Shown here: positions 52,444-61,524 of the stretch, in pieces
Numbering within the stretch: the stretch's first letter is position 1
Layout of the letters: the number at the start of each line of letters is the position of its first letter
NCBI GenBank assembly: GCA_027669155.1
Contig: JAQEDR010000005.1
Span: 1-64,000, forward strand
From: Peptoniphilaceae bacterium AM52-5BH
Lineage (GTDB): Bacteria > Bacillota > Clostridia > Tissierellales > Peptoniphilaceae
Reading direction: 5' to 3'
Length of the DNA: 64,000 nucleotides
Notes under the pieces: generated by a model
The model's database searches: none
What the model was told of the DNA's origin: nothing
The model's input: only the letters and a program-made list of their open reading frames with translations
Translations under genes and position numbers: made by a program

Positions 52444-52559
52444 TAGCTAGGGTATAAAATCCTAAACGACCCTTACTATAAGTTGATATAGATGTGATCG
52501 TCTTTATTTAATTATTAACATATATCTTATTTTTAAGAAAAAATTAATATTTTTTCAAA

Positions 52560-52571
52560 TGGTAGTTACCA
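52560..52571. promoter_or_regulatory. Distal TGGTAGTTACCA operator
   Basis: A perfect copy of the palindrome lies 165 bases (centre to centre) upstream of the PTS operator and 63 bases before the thrS -35. It could assist repression by DNA looping. In the 486-base gene-free stretch 52382-52867 the rest is accounted for by the PTS promoter, the thrS promoter and the T-box leader, apart from AT-rich sequence with nothing recognisable. Confidence 0.6.
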
Positions 52572-52633
52572 CTTTTCAGAATAAATAATTGAAATTATAA
52601 TTTTATAAGGTAACATAAAGCTATAATTAATAT

Positions 52634-52662
52634 TTGACAAAGATAGGGAGCTTTAGTTTAGA
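52634..52662 (+). promoter_or_regulatory. Promoter of the thrS T-box transcript
   Basis: TTGACA (52634-52639), a 17-base spacer and a poorer -10, TTTAGA (52657-52662), would start the transcript just upstream of the T-box leader. Confidence 0.55.
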
Positions 52663-52668
52663 CTTTGC

Positions 52669-52854
52669 TTACAGAAAGAAACAGTAGTTGAGAAGTTTCA
52701 GCAAATTAACTTAAGTACCACCCTAGAGTTTTTCATGTAATGTGAGACGTTTGGGCGCGATAAGCCTTCTAATGAGTTTAAAATTAGGTGGAACCACGAA
52801 CGAAAGACGTATCGTCCTATAGCCAGCGGGCTAGGGCATACGTCTATTTTTATT
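52669..52854 (+). promoter_or_regulatory. T-box leader of thrS
   Basis: TTAGGTGGAACCACG (52784-52798) is the T-box sequence that pairs with the uncharged tRNA acceptor end. It is followed by a terminator with stem AGACGTAT/ATACGTCT (52805-52812 with 52838-52845) and a T tract. Uncharged tRNA-Thr should favour the antiterminator and allow thrS expression. An ACC (threonine) triplet at 52717-52719 may be the specifier, but the stem I fold is short and I could not place it with certainty. Confidence 0.85.
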
Positions 52855-52867
52855 TTAAGGAGAGATT

Positions 52868-54790
52868 ATGATTAAGATTAAATTACCTGACGGTTCAGTC
52901 AAAGAATATGAAAGCGGAGTTCTCGCAGGAGATGTTACAAAAGATATCTCCATGGGTCTTTTTAGAGCTGCAGTAGGAGCAGTAGTAAATGGAGAAGTTA
53001 AGGGATTTGCTGAACCTATAGAGGAAGATTGTGACTTTAGAGTAGTTAAGTTTGAAGATAAGGAAGGAAAGGAAATTTTCTGGCATACTTCTTCTCACGT
53101 TATGGCTGCTGCTATTAAGGAAATGTATCCAGAAACAAAATTTGCTATAGGACCTGCTATTGATGATGGTTTCTATTATGATATGGACCTTGAGCACAGA
53201 TTTACTCCAGAAGATCTAGAAAAAATCGAAAAGAAAATGATTGAGATTGCCAAAAGAGATCTAAAACTTGAAAGAGTTGAAATTTCTAGAGCTGAAGCTT
53301 TGGAGAAATTCAAAGAAGAAGGCCAAGACTACAAGGTTGAGCTTATAGAAGATCTTCCAGAAGATGAAAAGATTACCCTATACAAGATGGGAGATGCCTT
53401 CACAGACCTTTGTAGGGGACCACACCTTCTATCAACAAAGCCAATCAAGGCTGTTAAGCTTAAGACAATTGCCGGTGCTTATTGGAGAGGGGATTCTGAT
53501 AGACAAATGCTTCAAAGAATCTACGGAATTTCTTTTGAAAAGGCTAAGCAATTAGAAGAATATGAAGAGCTTCAAAAAGAAATTGAAAAGAGAGATCACA
53601 GAAAGATCGGTCGTGAAATGAATCTTTTCACTTTCCATGAAGAAGGACCAGGCTTCCCATTCTTCCATCCAAATGGAATGATCCTAATGAACGAGCTACT
53701 GGGTTGGTGGACAAATGTACTAAATGAAAATGGCTACGGAGAAATCAAAACTCCACTTATCCTAAATGAAGACCTATGGCACAGATCAGGCCACTGGGAC
53801 CACTACAAGGAAAACATGTACTTTACAAAAATCGACGGCGAAGCTTACGCGATAAAGCCAATGAACTGCCCAGGTTCTGTTTTGACTTATGCTTCTAACC
53901 AACACTCTTATAGGGACCTTCCTATAAGACTTGCTGAGTATGGTCAAGTTCACAGACACGAGCTTTCAGGAACCTTACACGGACTTTTCAGAGTCAGAAC
54001 ATTTACCCAAGACGATGCCCACGTATATTGTCTTCCAAGCCAAATCAAGGAAGAAGTTTATAGGATGATCGACCTAGCAGACCTTCTATATTCAACATTC
54101 GGTTTCAAATATACAATCGAGCTATCAACAAGACCAGATGACTTTATGGGAGATATCAAGGATTGGGACTTTGCTGAAGACCAACTTAAAAAAGCCCTAG
54201 AAGAACGTGGAATCGAATATGAAATAAACCCAGGAGACGGTGCTTTCTACGGTCCAAAGATCGACTTCCACCTCCTAGATGCTGCTAAGAGAGAATGGCA
54301 ATGTGGTACTATCCAACTTGACTTCCAACTACCACAAAACTTTGACCTAACTTATATAGATGAAAATGGTGAAAAACAAAGACCAGTTATGCTTCACCGT
54401 GCCCTACTTGGATCAATCGAGAGATTTATCGGAGTTCTAACAGAGCACTTTGCAGGAAGATTCCCACTATGGCTCAATCCACAACAAGTTGAAATCATCC
54501 CAGTTTCTGATAAGTTTATCGACTACTGTGAAGATCTAAAAGAAAAAATCAAAGATGCAGGATTTAGAGTAAATATTGACTACAGAAGCGAGGGAGTAGG
54601 ATATAAGATCCGCCAAGCTCAACTAATGAGAACAAACTATATGCTTGTAGTAGGAGAGAAGGAAGAAAATTCTGGCAAACTTACTGTAAGAAATAGAGAC
54701 GGAGAAGAGACAGCTGACGTTTCAGTAGATGAATTTATAGAAAAAATCTCTGAAGAAAGAGATTCAAGAAGCATGGAAAATATATTCTAA
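52868..54790 (+). CDS. thrS: Threonyl-tRNA synthetase
   Basis: The 640-residue enzyme charges tRNA-Thr. An N-terminal TGS domain (1-60) is followed by the editing domain (HTSSHVMAAA, an HxxxH motif), the class II catalytic core (KPMNCPGSV, RHELSGTLHGLFRVR, HRALLGSIERFIGVL) and the anticodon-binding domain (from about 535). The zinc-binding residues expected in the core (Cys in MNCPG, His in RHELSG, His in LHRALL) are present. The gene is controlled by the T-box leader upstream. The length is standard, and the start has AAGGAGAG upstream. Confidence 0.98.
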   Translation: MIKIKLPDGSVKEYESGVLAGDVTKDISMGLFRAAVGAVVNGEVKGFAEPIEEDCDFRVVKFEDKEGKEIFWHTSSHVMAAAIKEMYPETKFAIGPAIDDGFYYDMDLEHRFTPEDLEKIEKKMIEIAKRDLKLERVEISRAEALEKFKEEGQDYKVELIEDLPEDEKITLYKMGDAFTDLCRGPHLLSTKPIKAVKLKTIAGAYWRGDSDRQMLQRIYGISFEKAKQLEEYEELQKEIEKRDHRKIGREMNLFTFHEEGPGFPFFHPNGMILMNELLGWWTNVLNENGYGEIKTPLILNEDLWHRSGHWDHYKENMYFTKIDGEAYAIKPMNCPGSVLTYASNQHSYRDLPIRLAEYGQVHRHELSGTLHGLFRVRTFTQDDAHVYCLPSQIKEEVYRMIDLADLLYSTFGFKYTIELSTRPDDFMGDIKDWDFAEDQLKKALEERGIEYEINPGDGAFYGPKIDFHLLDAAKREWQCGTIQLDFQLPQNFDLTYIDENGEKQRPVMLHRALLGSIERFIGVLTEHFAGRFPLWLNPQQVEIIPVSDKFIDYCEDLKEKIKDAGFRVNIDYRSEGVGYKIRQAQLMRTNYMLVVGEKEENSGKLTVRNRDGEETADVSVDEFIEKISEERDSRSMENIF

Positions 54791-54791
54791 G

Positions 54792-55967
54792 ATGACTTTC
54801 AATGCGATAATCTTAGGAACAGATCATAACAGCTACTCTGTGGCAAGGAGCTTTTACGAAGCCTTCGGCAAAAAGCCTATTGTCATAGGAGCGGCTGTCC
54901 TCGTTCCTTTTTATAAATCAAAGATTGCTGATGTCTACACAACCAAGGGATTTTCATCAGACGACGAGCTTTTTTCAAATTTTATCAATGAAGTCATAGA
55001 AAAAAGAGAAGAAGAGGACTTTGTATTTTTTGCTCCGACAGAAAGATACATAGATACTCTTTTAAGAAATGAGAAGAACTTTAACTTTTCTTACCACATC
55101 CCTTACCCAGACCTCGAGTGGGCAGAGAAGCTATTAAAGAAATCAGAGTTTTACTCCTACTTAGAAAAAATCGACCTTCCTTATCCTAAGACCTTCATTG
55201 CCAATAAGGATAATATAGATGAGCTTGATTTTGATGGGGAGATTTTCCTAAAGGCCGATGACTACGACGCCCTTCTTGATTCATCATGTGAAAACATCCA
55301 AAAGGGCTACCATGTAAGAAATAAGGACGAGGCCAAGGATGTCCTAAGAAAAGTCTACGATAGTGACTTTAGGGGAGATTTTATCTGCCAACAATTCATA
55401 AATGGAGGCCAGGGAAGTGAGTATTCCCTAAACGGCTACAGGGCAAGTGATGGAAAGATTTCCTTTGTTCTTGCTAGAAACCTCCTATCAGACCTAAGGC
55501 CAATGTGGGTAGGAAACCACCTAGTCCAAGTAGACCATGATGAGGATATCATGTATGATTTGGCAGAAAAAATCGTGACCTCTCTTGACTACCACGGATT
55601 ATTCAACCTAGATTTCAAGAAAGATTCAAAAACTGGCGAGATTTTCGTCCTAGAGATGAATATAAGACAAGGTAGGACCTTCTATTATTCAACCCTAGCT
55701 GGAGTAAATCTAATAGAGCTTGCCATCAATGATTTGATTTTTGGAAAAACTGAGGCGAAGAAAACACAAAAGCCTTTCAGACTTCAAGCAATTTCTTCTA
55801 AAAAAGCCTATGAAAATGTGGAAAAAGAGCTCAAAGAGGAGTTTAATAAGAAAGGTCGAGAAGAAAACTCGGCAATTCACGTCATAAGCGATTATGATGA
55901 TAATATGCTTAGAAAATTAAAAGTAAATGAGTCTATAAAAAGACAAGAAAAAGAATTATTTGACTAA
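54792..55967 (+). CDS. ATP-grasp carboxylate-amine ligase-like protein
   Basis: The 391-residue cytosolic protein has an N-terminal Rossmann-like part (FNAIILGTDHNSYSVARSFYEAFG) and an ATP-grasp core with EIFLKADDYD, a metal-binding DLDF/NLDFK stretch and VLEMNIRQGRTFYYST near residues 285-300. It resembles carboxylate-amine ligases, including the D-aspartate ligases that build peptidoglycan cross-bridges. The gene follows thrS by one base with little room for its own promoter, so it should also be under T-box control. The substrate is inferred only by family; cross-bridge synthesis (D-Glu or D-Asp in this clade) is a candidate. Confidence 0.75.
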   Translation: MTFNAIILGTDHNSYSVARSFYEAFGKKPIVIGAAVLVPFYKSKIADVYTTKGFSSDDELFSNFINEVIEKREEEDFVFFAPTERYIDTLLRNEKNFNFSYHIPYPDLEWAEKLLKKSEFYSYLEKIDLPYPKTFIANKDNIDELDFDGEIFLKADDYDALLDSSCENIQKGYHVRNKDEAKDVLRKVYDSDFRGDFICQQFINGGQGSEYSLNGYRASDGKISFVLARNLLSDLRPMWVGNHLVQVDHDEDIMYDLAEKIVTSLDYHGLFNLDFKKDSKTGEIFVLEMNIRQGRTFYYSTLAGVNLIELAINDLIFGKTEAKKTQKPFRLQAISSKKAYENVEKELKEEFNKKGREENSAIHVISDYDDNMLRKLKVNESIKRQEKELFD

Positions 55968-55970
55968 GAA

Positions 55971-55991
55971 GATATCGGTTTATCCGGTATC
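55971..55991 (+). terminator. Possible terminator of thrS-ligase operon
   Basis: GATATCGG (55971-55978) pairs with CCGGTATC (55984-55991), with one G-U pair, in a 5-base loop. The following T tract is weak. Confidence 0.5.
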
Positions 55992-56038
55992 TCTTATATT
56001 GCCAAAAATTTTATTAAGAAAATAAGGAAGGAGATTAT

Positions 56039-57400
56039 ATGGAAAAAACCGTAAACAAGAAAGAAAATATTATGGGAACCATGCCTGTCGGAAGTCTTCT
56101 TGTAAAGATGAGCATACCTATGGTAATTTCTATGCTTGTCCAATCAATCTACAATGTAGTGGATTCGATATTTGTTGCAAGAATTTCGGAAGAGGCTCTT
56201 ACGGCAGTATCCCTAGCTTTCCCGGTACAAAACATCATGCTTGCCTTTGCTATAGGAATATCCGTTGGAGCAAGTGCGCTTTTGAGTAGGTATTTGGGTA
56301 TGGATGATAAGAAAAGAGTAGGTGCTGTCGCCATGCACGGGGTGGTCCTATCTGTAGTTGGGGCTATTGCCTTTGCCTTATTCGGTATATTTTTCACTGA
56401 TTTTTTTGCCAATTCACAAGCAGCAACTCCTGAAATCGTAGCCTATACCAGGGATTATTTGTGGATTGTTACTATATTTGGCTTTGGTTTATTCTTCCAA
56501 GTCCTCTGTGAAAAGCTCCTCCAAGCGACTTCCCTTACCTTTTATACAATGATTGTCCAAGTATCAGGAGCCGTGATTAACCTGATTCTAGATCCAATCT
56601 TTATCTTTGGCCTATTTGGTTTTCCGAGAATGGAAGTGAAGGGAGCGGCACTTGCGACAGTGTTAGGACAAATCGGAGGATCTATTATAGGTCTTATTAT
56701 AAATAAAACAAAAAACACAGATATAGAAGTAGACTTCAAGCACTTTAGGCTCCATGGAGATATATTAAAACAAATATTTTGGATAGGACTTCCTTCTATT
56801 GTGATGAGTGCCATATCTTCTGTGATTATCTTTATCCTAAATGCAATGCTTAGAGCCTTTGGCCAATCAGCAATCGCTGCCTATGGGGTAATGTTTAAGC
56901 TTCAATCCTTTGCCTTTCTTCCAATAATTGGAATATCAAATGCTATGGTTTCAATCATCTCCTTTAACTACGGAGCAAGGCATGTGGCAAGGATTCGTAG
57001 GTCGATCAAACTTGCCTTAATATCAGGGGTGGTCCTTGTTGGAATTGCTACTGTATTTCTGTGGATCTTGCCAAACCAAATCTTTGACCTATTTAATGCG
57101 ACAGATACCATGAGACAAATCGGAGTCCCTATGATTAGGATAGTCTCCCTATCATATATAGTTGCCTCAGTTTCCATAATATCTGTAGGAGTCTTCCAGG
57201 CCTTGGGCAATTGGCAATCAGCTATCCTCCAATCCTTCCTAAGACAATTCTTTATCCTCCTACCGACCTTCTACCTATTTTCCTTAACAGGAAATATAGA
57301 CCTAGTATGGTGGTCCTTCCTCATATCTGAAGGGCTTAATACAATCATGTGCGTATATTTCTTGAAAAGAGATATCAAAAACAAAATAGACGTATTATAA
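56039..57400 (+). CDS. MATE-family efflux transporter
   Basis: The 453-residue transporter has 12 predicted helices in two related halves. The N-terminal half includes SIPMVISMLVQSIYNVVDSIFVARI, a MATE family signature (NVVDSIFV). The C-terminal half has SFNYGARH, the typical second-half motif. The family exports cationic drugs or metabolites with Na+ or H+; with the Na+ cycle here, Na+ coupling is plausible. The gene stands alone and ends in a strong bidirectional terminator. AAGGAGATTAT precedes the start. Confidence 0.93.
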   Translation: MEKTVNKKENIMGTMPVGSLLVKMSIPMVISMLVQSIYNVVDSIFVARISEEALTAVSLAFPVQNIMLAFAIGISVGASALLSRYLGMDDKKRVGAVAMHGVVLSVVGAIAFALFGIFFTDFFANSQAATPEIVAYTRDYLWIVTIFGFGLFFQVLCEKLLQATSLTFYTMIVQVSGAVINLILDPIFIFGLFGFPRMEVKGAALATVLGQIGGSIIGLIINKTKNTDIEVDFKHFRLHGDILKQIFWIGLPSIVMSAISSVIIFILNAMLRAFGQSAIAAYGVMFKLQSFAFLPIIGISNAMVSIISFNYGARHVARIRRSIKLALISGVVLVGIATVFLWILPNQIFDLFNATDTMRQIGVPMIRIVSLSYIVASVSIISVGVFQALGNWQSAILQSFLRQFFILLPTFYLFSLTGNIDLVWWSFLISEGLNTIMCVYFLKRDIKNKIDVL

Positions 57401-57404
57401 AAAG

Positions 57405-57433
57405 ACCAGCTTCTCTTACTCAGAGAGGCTGGT
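57405..57433. terminator. Bidirectional terminator between the MATE gene and a convergent membrane gene
   Basis: ACCAGCTTCTCT (57405-57416) pairs with AGAGAGGCTGGT (57422-57433), with T-rich sequence on both sides. Confidence 0.88.
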
Positions 57434-57435
57434 TT

Positions 57436-58290
57436 TTATATGCCCACCAATAAGATATTTATCGGCCTTATTTTTAATCTAAAGAGGACTTGACCTATGA
57501 AAAGACTGATGAGGGTAGATAAGAGACTTGTGACAAGAATACTTTCTCCCAAAACAATCCTTAGACCTATAAATATCGTAGGATAGATATAAATATAGAC
57601 AAAGATCATAAATTTCTCAAAAGAGGTTTCGCTTGCCTCACCAAAGCCTTTTAGCATGAGATAGATTATTAGCAAGAAGGATATAAAATATCCGTAGCTT
57701 AGCTTATATTTATAGCTAAGGAAGATTTCCAAAGCTAAAATCCCTAGAGAAAGGATATAGAGGAAGGGATTTATTTTATCCGCCTTTCTAATCCTAAGTC
57801 CCATTACAAAGACAGCAAAATATAAGAAAAGGTCCTTAAAATTTGGAAAGCCTATTAGAATTTTGCTATAATCATAGTAATAGAATAAAGCAAGACTAAT
57901 GATACCGACTATACTTGTAAAAGTATTGCCGAAAATCCTGTTTATTATAAATTCTACCAAGAAAAATATTCCCACAAGGCTAATAAGGTCGTAAAGTCTT
58001 CTTAGAATTTGATAGAAGTCGTCTAAGATGGATTTATTTAGGTTTAGATTAAAACCCTTTATGAGAAAGAAATTAATCAAAAGATGAAAGACTAAAGGCA
58101 GAAACAAGAGCCCGACCCTTCCAGTATCCATAAAGGAAATCATATAGGCGATATAGGCTATGAGATAGGTATTTACTATCCTATAGATGATTTCTGTATT
58201 TAATTTTATTGAAGGAGCTACAATTGGGGTAAAAAAACTAATAATGAGTAGTATAAGCCCCAAAAGGCTGGCTAAATTTATTTTTTTCAT
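57436..58290 (-). CDS. Polytopic membrane protein of unknown function
   Basis: The 284-residue protein is almost entirely hydrophobic, with about nine helices. It lacks clear motifs; the general appearance recalls TraX- or acyltransferase-3-type membrane proteins but no catalytic residue pattern could be confirmed. It is a single gene, convergent with the MATE gene and divergent from the small-TM-protein gene at 58359, with 68 bases between. Function unknown. Confidence 0.7.
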   Translation of the reverse strand: MKKINLASLLGLILLIISFFTPIVAPSIKLNTEIIYRIVNTYLIAYIAYMISFMDTGRVGLLFLPLVFHLLINFFLIKGFNLNLNKSILDDFYQILRRLYDLISLVGIFFLVEFIINRIFGNTFTSIVGIISLALFYYYDYSKILIGFPNFKDLFLYFAVFVMGLRIRKADKINPFLYILSLGILALEIFLSYKYKLSYGYFISFLLIIYLMLKGFGEASETSFEKFMIFVYIYIYPTIFIGLRIVLGESILVTSLLSTLISLFIGQVLFRLKIRPINILLVGI

Positions 58291-58358
58291 ACTTAAATCA
58301 TATCACAAATAAGAAAAATTACTAATAAAATGATATAATACTCAATATAGGAGCAGAT

Positions 58359-58973
58359 ATGAATAGACAAAGAAGGCCATCTGTGGATGGTAGAGAATCG
58401 AGAAATATAAGAAGAGAAGAATTAAGGCGAAAAAGGCGAATCAAGAAACGTAGAAGGGAAAGAATCCTCCGTACAGGACTTATCCTTGTAATTCTACTCG
58501 CCCTAGTATTTGCAGTAAGAAAGCTTACATCTTCGAACAAGAAAATAGCAAGCAATATAGAAACTGCTATCAAAAGCTATGATGAGGGATATTTTGACAA
58601 AAATATGGATAGGATGGATGTAATTATGGATGCCCTAAAGAAATCCTACTCCAAGGATGAGAAGGAAGAAAAGGAATTCTATGAGGCAGCCTTTAAGAAC
58701 TTATCCATATCTTATATAGAAGAAAAGAAGGTAGAAGGCGGGAAAGAATTAAGCCTTGAGATAGAAAATGTCAACTATATAGATGTCTACAATAGCTTGG
58801 AAGCTGGGGCAAGCCACGAGGATTATATTAAGGCCCTGTCAAGGGAAGATTATCCTAAAAAGAAGGCCAGAGTTAGTATTTTTGTAAGAAATAAGATGTT
58901 TTCAAAGAAGATTTATGAGTCAAGACCCTTTGTAAATGCAATATTGGGAGGGGCCCTAGACTACGCAAAATAG
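58359..58973 (+). CDS. Single-pass membrane protein with a highly basic N-terminus
   Basis: The 204-residue protein opens with an exceptionally basic stretch (about residues 2-37, over twenty Arg and Lys) followed by one membrane helix (about 38-54) and a charged extracellular domain of about 150 residues. The topology by the positive-inside rule puts the basic tail in the cytoplasm, where it might bind nucleic acid or phospholipid. I recognise no family. It precedes the CPBP gene by 8 bases and is probably co-transcribed with it. TAGGAGCAGAT gives the ribosome site. Confidence 0.75.
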   Translation: MNRQRRPSVDGRESRNIRREELRRKRRIKKRRRERILRTGLILVILLALVFAVRKLTSSNKKIASNIETAIKSYDEGYFDKNMDRMDVIMDALKKSYSKDEKEEKEFYEAAFKNLSISYIEEKKVEGGKELSLEIENVNYIDVYNSLEAGASHEDYIKALSREDYPKKKARVSIFVRNKMFSKKIYESRPFVNAILGGALDYAK

Positions 58974-58981
58974 GAGGAGAT

Positions 58982-59887
58982 ATGTTTTACGCAAACGAGT
59001 CCATCAAAGAAAGTAAAAGGGTGATGAAGGAAAGAAATCCTCTGATATTTACCCTTCTTCTCTTTTCTGTAATGATTTTGGCTATATCTTTTTCTCATAT
59101 CCTAATTAGATTGGTATCTGATATTATGGGAAATGGTGATTTTCTAATAATAAAGTTAGGGAGAAACCCTGAGTATTCGATGATTTTTAATCTTTGGTCT
59201 ACTTTATTGGTGAGCCTTATCGTGTATTTATTTGTGAAATATTACCAAAAGCGAAATCCAGCTTCGCTTGGACTTGTAGATAAGAGGAAGGGAAAATCTT
59301 ATCTCTTAGGTCTTCTAATAGGAAGTGGGATGCTTGGGATATCTTTCCTTCTTTCCTATCTATTATCTGGATTTAAAATTCGACTAAATATCCAAAATGT
59401 AGACCTTAAGATTTTTATTTTATTTGTAATAGGCTGGATCTTCCAAGGTTTTGAAGAAGAATTTATCACAAGGTCTGTGCTAATGAATTATCTAGGAGCT
59501 CTTAAAAATCCTAGAACTGGTATTATCGCCAATAGTTTGATCTTTGCGATCCTTCATTTGGGTAACTCTTACTTTAATCTCATAGCCTTTTTCAATATAT
59601 TTTTGATGGGCCTAGTATTTTCTATGCTTTTTTATATAAGAGATAGTATCTATATTTCGGCCGCCGCCCACAGCGTGTGGAATTTCCTCCAAGGAAACTT
59701 TTTTGGAATCAATGTAAGCGGGATAATTACAAGCAAAAACACGATTTTTTTAAGCGAATCTGTGGGAAATAAACTCATAAGTGGGGGAGGGTTTGGCATA
59801 GAAGCAAGCCTTGTAGTTACAATTGTTGAGATACTTGCCTTGTATTTACTATATAAGAAGGCGAGAAAAATTGATTTGATAAGATAG
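58982..59887 (+). CDS. CPBP-family intramembrane metalloprotease
   Basis: The 301-residue protein has about seven or eight membrane helices and the CPBP (ABI/CAAX-protease-like) motifs: the EExxxR set Glu159, Glu160 and Arg164 in FEEEFITR, His192 in FAILHLGN and His230 in SAAAHSVWNF. These residues form the intramembrane catalytic site. Bacterial homologues are often linked to bacteriocin self-protection or peptide maturation, but no bacteriocin gene is visible. The gene is preceded by the basic membrane-protein gene. Confidence 0.9.
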   Translation: MFYANESIKESKRVMKERNPLIFTLLLFSVMILAISFSHILIRLVSDIMGNGDFLIIKLGRNPEYSMIFNLWSTLLVSLIVYLFVKYYQKRNPASLGLVDKRKGKSYLLGLLIGSGMLGISFLLSYLLSGFKIRLNIQNVDLKIFILFVIGWIFQGFEEEFITRSVLMNYLGALKNPRTGIIANSLIFAILHLGNSYFNLIAFFNIFLMGLVFSMLFYIRDSIYISAAAHSVWNFLQGNFFGINVSGIITSKNTIFLSESVGNKLISGGGFGIEASLVVTIVEILALYLLYKKARKIDLIR

Positions 59888-59910
59888 AAAAACCAGGGTC
59901 TATGCCCTGG
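59888..59910 (-). terminator. Terminator of pgi, shared with the CPBP gene
   Basis: CCAGGG (59893-59898) pairs with CCCTGG (59905-59910). The minus strand runs into a five-base T tract; the plus strand has CCTTTTAAA. Confidence 0.78.
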
Positions 59911-59927
59911 CCTTTTAAATTCTAGTT

Positions 59928-61208
59928 TTATTTATTTTCGTATCCTGGTTTTCCAAGAAGTTTGAACATTTGTGCCTTGTATTCTTCAACTCCTGGTTGG
60001 TTGAATGGATTTACTCCTAGCATGTAGCCTGAAACTCCTACAGCTATTTCGAAGAAGTAGAAGAGTTTTGCGATTTCTTTTTCATTAACTTCATCCATTT
60101 CAATTCTGATATTTGGAACATCTCCCTTAACGTGGGCGATTGTTGTTCCTTCCATGGCTTGTTTGTTTACAAAGCTCATTGTCTTACCAGCGAGATAGTT
60201 TAATCCGTCAAGATTGTCTTTATCTTCCTTGATTGTAAGGTCGCTTACAGGATTTTTAACTTCTATTACAGTTTCGAATAAGTTTCTCTTACCATCTTGG
60301 ATCATTTGTCCAACTGAGTGAAGGTCTGTTGTGTTGTTAACAGATACTGGGAAGATTCCTTTACCGTCTTTTCCTTCACTTTCTGCGAAAAGTTGCTTCC
60401 ACCATTCAGCTATATATTTAAGTTTTGCTTCGTAGTTTACAAGAACTTCTAGGTCCTTGCTGTCTTCGTGGAGCATATTTCTAATAGCTGCGTACTTTAT
60501 AGCAGGATTGTCGAAGGATTTTTCTGTATATAAGTCCTTGCCCTCAGCGAAACCTTCCATAAATTTATCTATATCGATGCCACATGCAGCAAGTGGTAGG
60601 AGACCTACAGCAGATATTACAGAAAATCTTCCGCCTATGTCATCAGGAACTACAAATGTTTCATAACCTTCTGTATCAGCAAGCTCTTTTAAGGCTCCCT
60701 TTTTGCTGTCAGTTGTTGCAAATATTCTCTTTCTTGCTTCTTCCTTGCCGTATTTTTCCTCGATTGCTTCTCTTAAGAATCTAAAAGCAATAGCAGGCTC
60801 TGTTGTTGTACCTGATTTTGAGATTACATTTAGGCAGTAATCCTTATCCTTTAAGTAGGCTAGAAGTTCATTTAAATATTGGCCTGAGATTTGATTTCCA
60901 GCATAGATTAGCTTAACTTTTCTATCAGATCCGAAATAAGAATCACAAGCGACATCTACTGCCTTGATTCCAAGATAAGATCCACCGATACCAATAGATA
61001 CCAAGATATCAGAGTTTTCTCTAATTCTTTCAGCAGCCTTCTTGATTCTTTCGAATTCTTCCTTGTCGTAATCGACTGGTCTATCAATCCAGCCCAAGAA
61101 GTCATTGCCCTCGCCAGTTTTTTCCATAAGAGTGTCGAAGGCGGTCATGGCTTTTTCTTCATAGCTATTAATCTTTTCTAAGTTTACATTATTAAAGTCT
61201 AATTTCAT
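59928..61208 (-). CDS. pgi: Glucose-6-phosphate isomerase
   Basis: The 426-residue enzyme interconverts glucose-6-phosphate and fructose-6-phosphate in glycolysis. SIGIGGSYLGIKA near residue 71 and GGRFSVISAVGLLP near residue 192 are the family's phosphate-binding and active-site regions, and the length fits the short bacterial form. AGGAGGAG precedes the ATG. It is a single-gene unit with a TATAAT at about 30 bases upstream. It receives sugar phosphates from the PTS and GalE branches present in the window, and fructose-6-phosphate from nagB joins at its product. Confidence 0.96.
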   Translation of the reverse strand: MKLDFNNVNLEKINSYEEKAMTAFDTLMEKTGEGNDFLGWIDRPVDYDKEEFERIKKAAERIRENSDILVSIGIGGSYLGIKAVDVACDSYFGSDRKVKLIYAGNQISGQYLNELLAYLKDKDYCLNVISKSGTTTEPAIAFRFLREAIEEKYGKEEARKRIFATTDSKKGALKELADTEGYETFVVPDDIGGRFSVISAVGLLPLAACGIDIDKFMEGFAEGKDLYTEKSFDNPAIKYAAIRNMLHEDSKDLEVLVNYEAKLKYIAEWWKQLFAESEGKDGKGIFPVSVNNTTDLHSVGQMIQDGKRNLFETVIEVKNPVSDLTIKEDKDNLDGLNYLAGKTMSFVNKQAMEGTTIAHVKGDVPNIRIEMDEVNEKEIAKLFYFFEIAVGVSGYMLGVNPFNQPGVEEYKAQMFKLLGKPGYENK

Positions 61209-61401
61209 ATTCTCCTCCTGTCTTTCTATGAGTATTATACCCGATAATGCTATTTTCCATTAGCAAATAATTATGCATTGCTAAAAAAATATCTAAATAG
61301 TAAGTATAAAAAAGATAAAGTTTTCCTCAGAAGTAGTTATGAATATGAGATTTATAAAAGATGGCTTAAATAAGGGGAAAAATAAGGATTAATTATGTAG
61401 T

Positions 61402-61457
61402 TGATAATGATTATGTATATCATATTTAGAATGAGAAAAACTTTAGAATGATTCTTG
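61402..61457 (+). promoter_or_regulatory. Two Fur/PerR-like boxes before rubrerythrin
   Basis: TGATAATGATTATGT (61402-61416) and TTAGAATGATTCTTG (61443-61457) both fit the 7-1-7 inverted-repeat form used by Fur-family regulators. The second overlaps the -35. The 316-base gene-free stretch 61209-61524 holds only these, the promoter and the pgi promoter. Confidence 0.6.
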
Positions 61458-61483
61458 ACAAGTGGAAAAATAAAGATTATAAT
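61455..61483 (+). promoter_or_regulatory. Promoter of rubrerythrin
   Basis: Consensus TTGACA (61455-61460), a 17-base spacer and TATAAT (61478-61483). Confidence 0.87.
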
Positions 61484-61524
61484 ATGAATAGAAGTTGAAG
61501 AGAAAAACAAAAAGGAGATTACAT

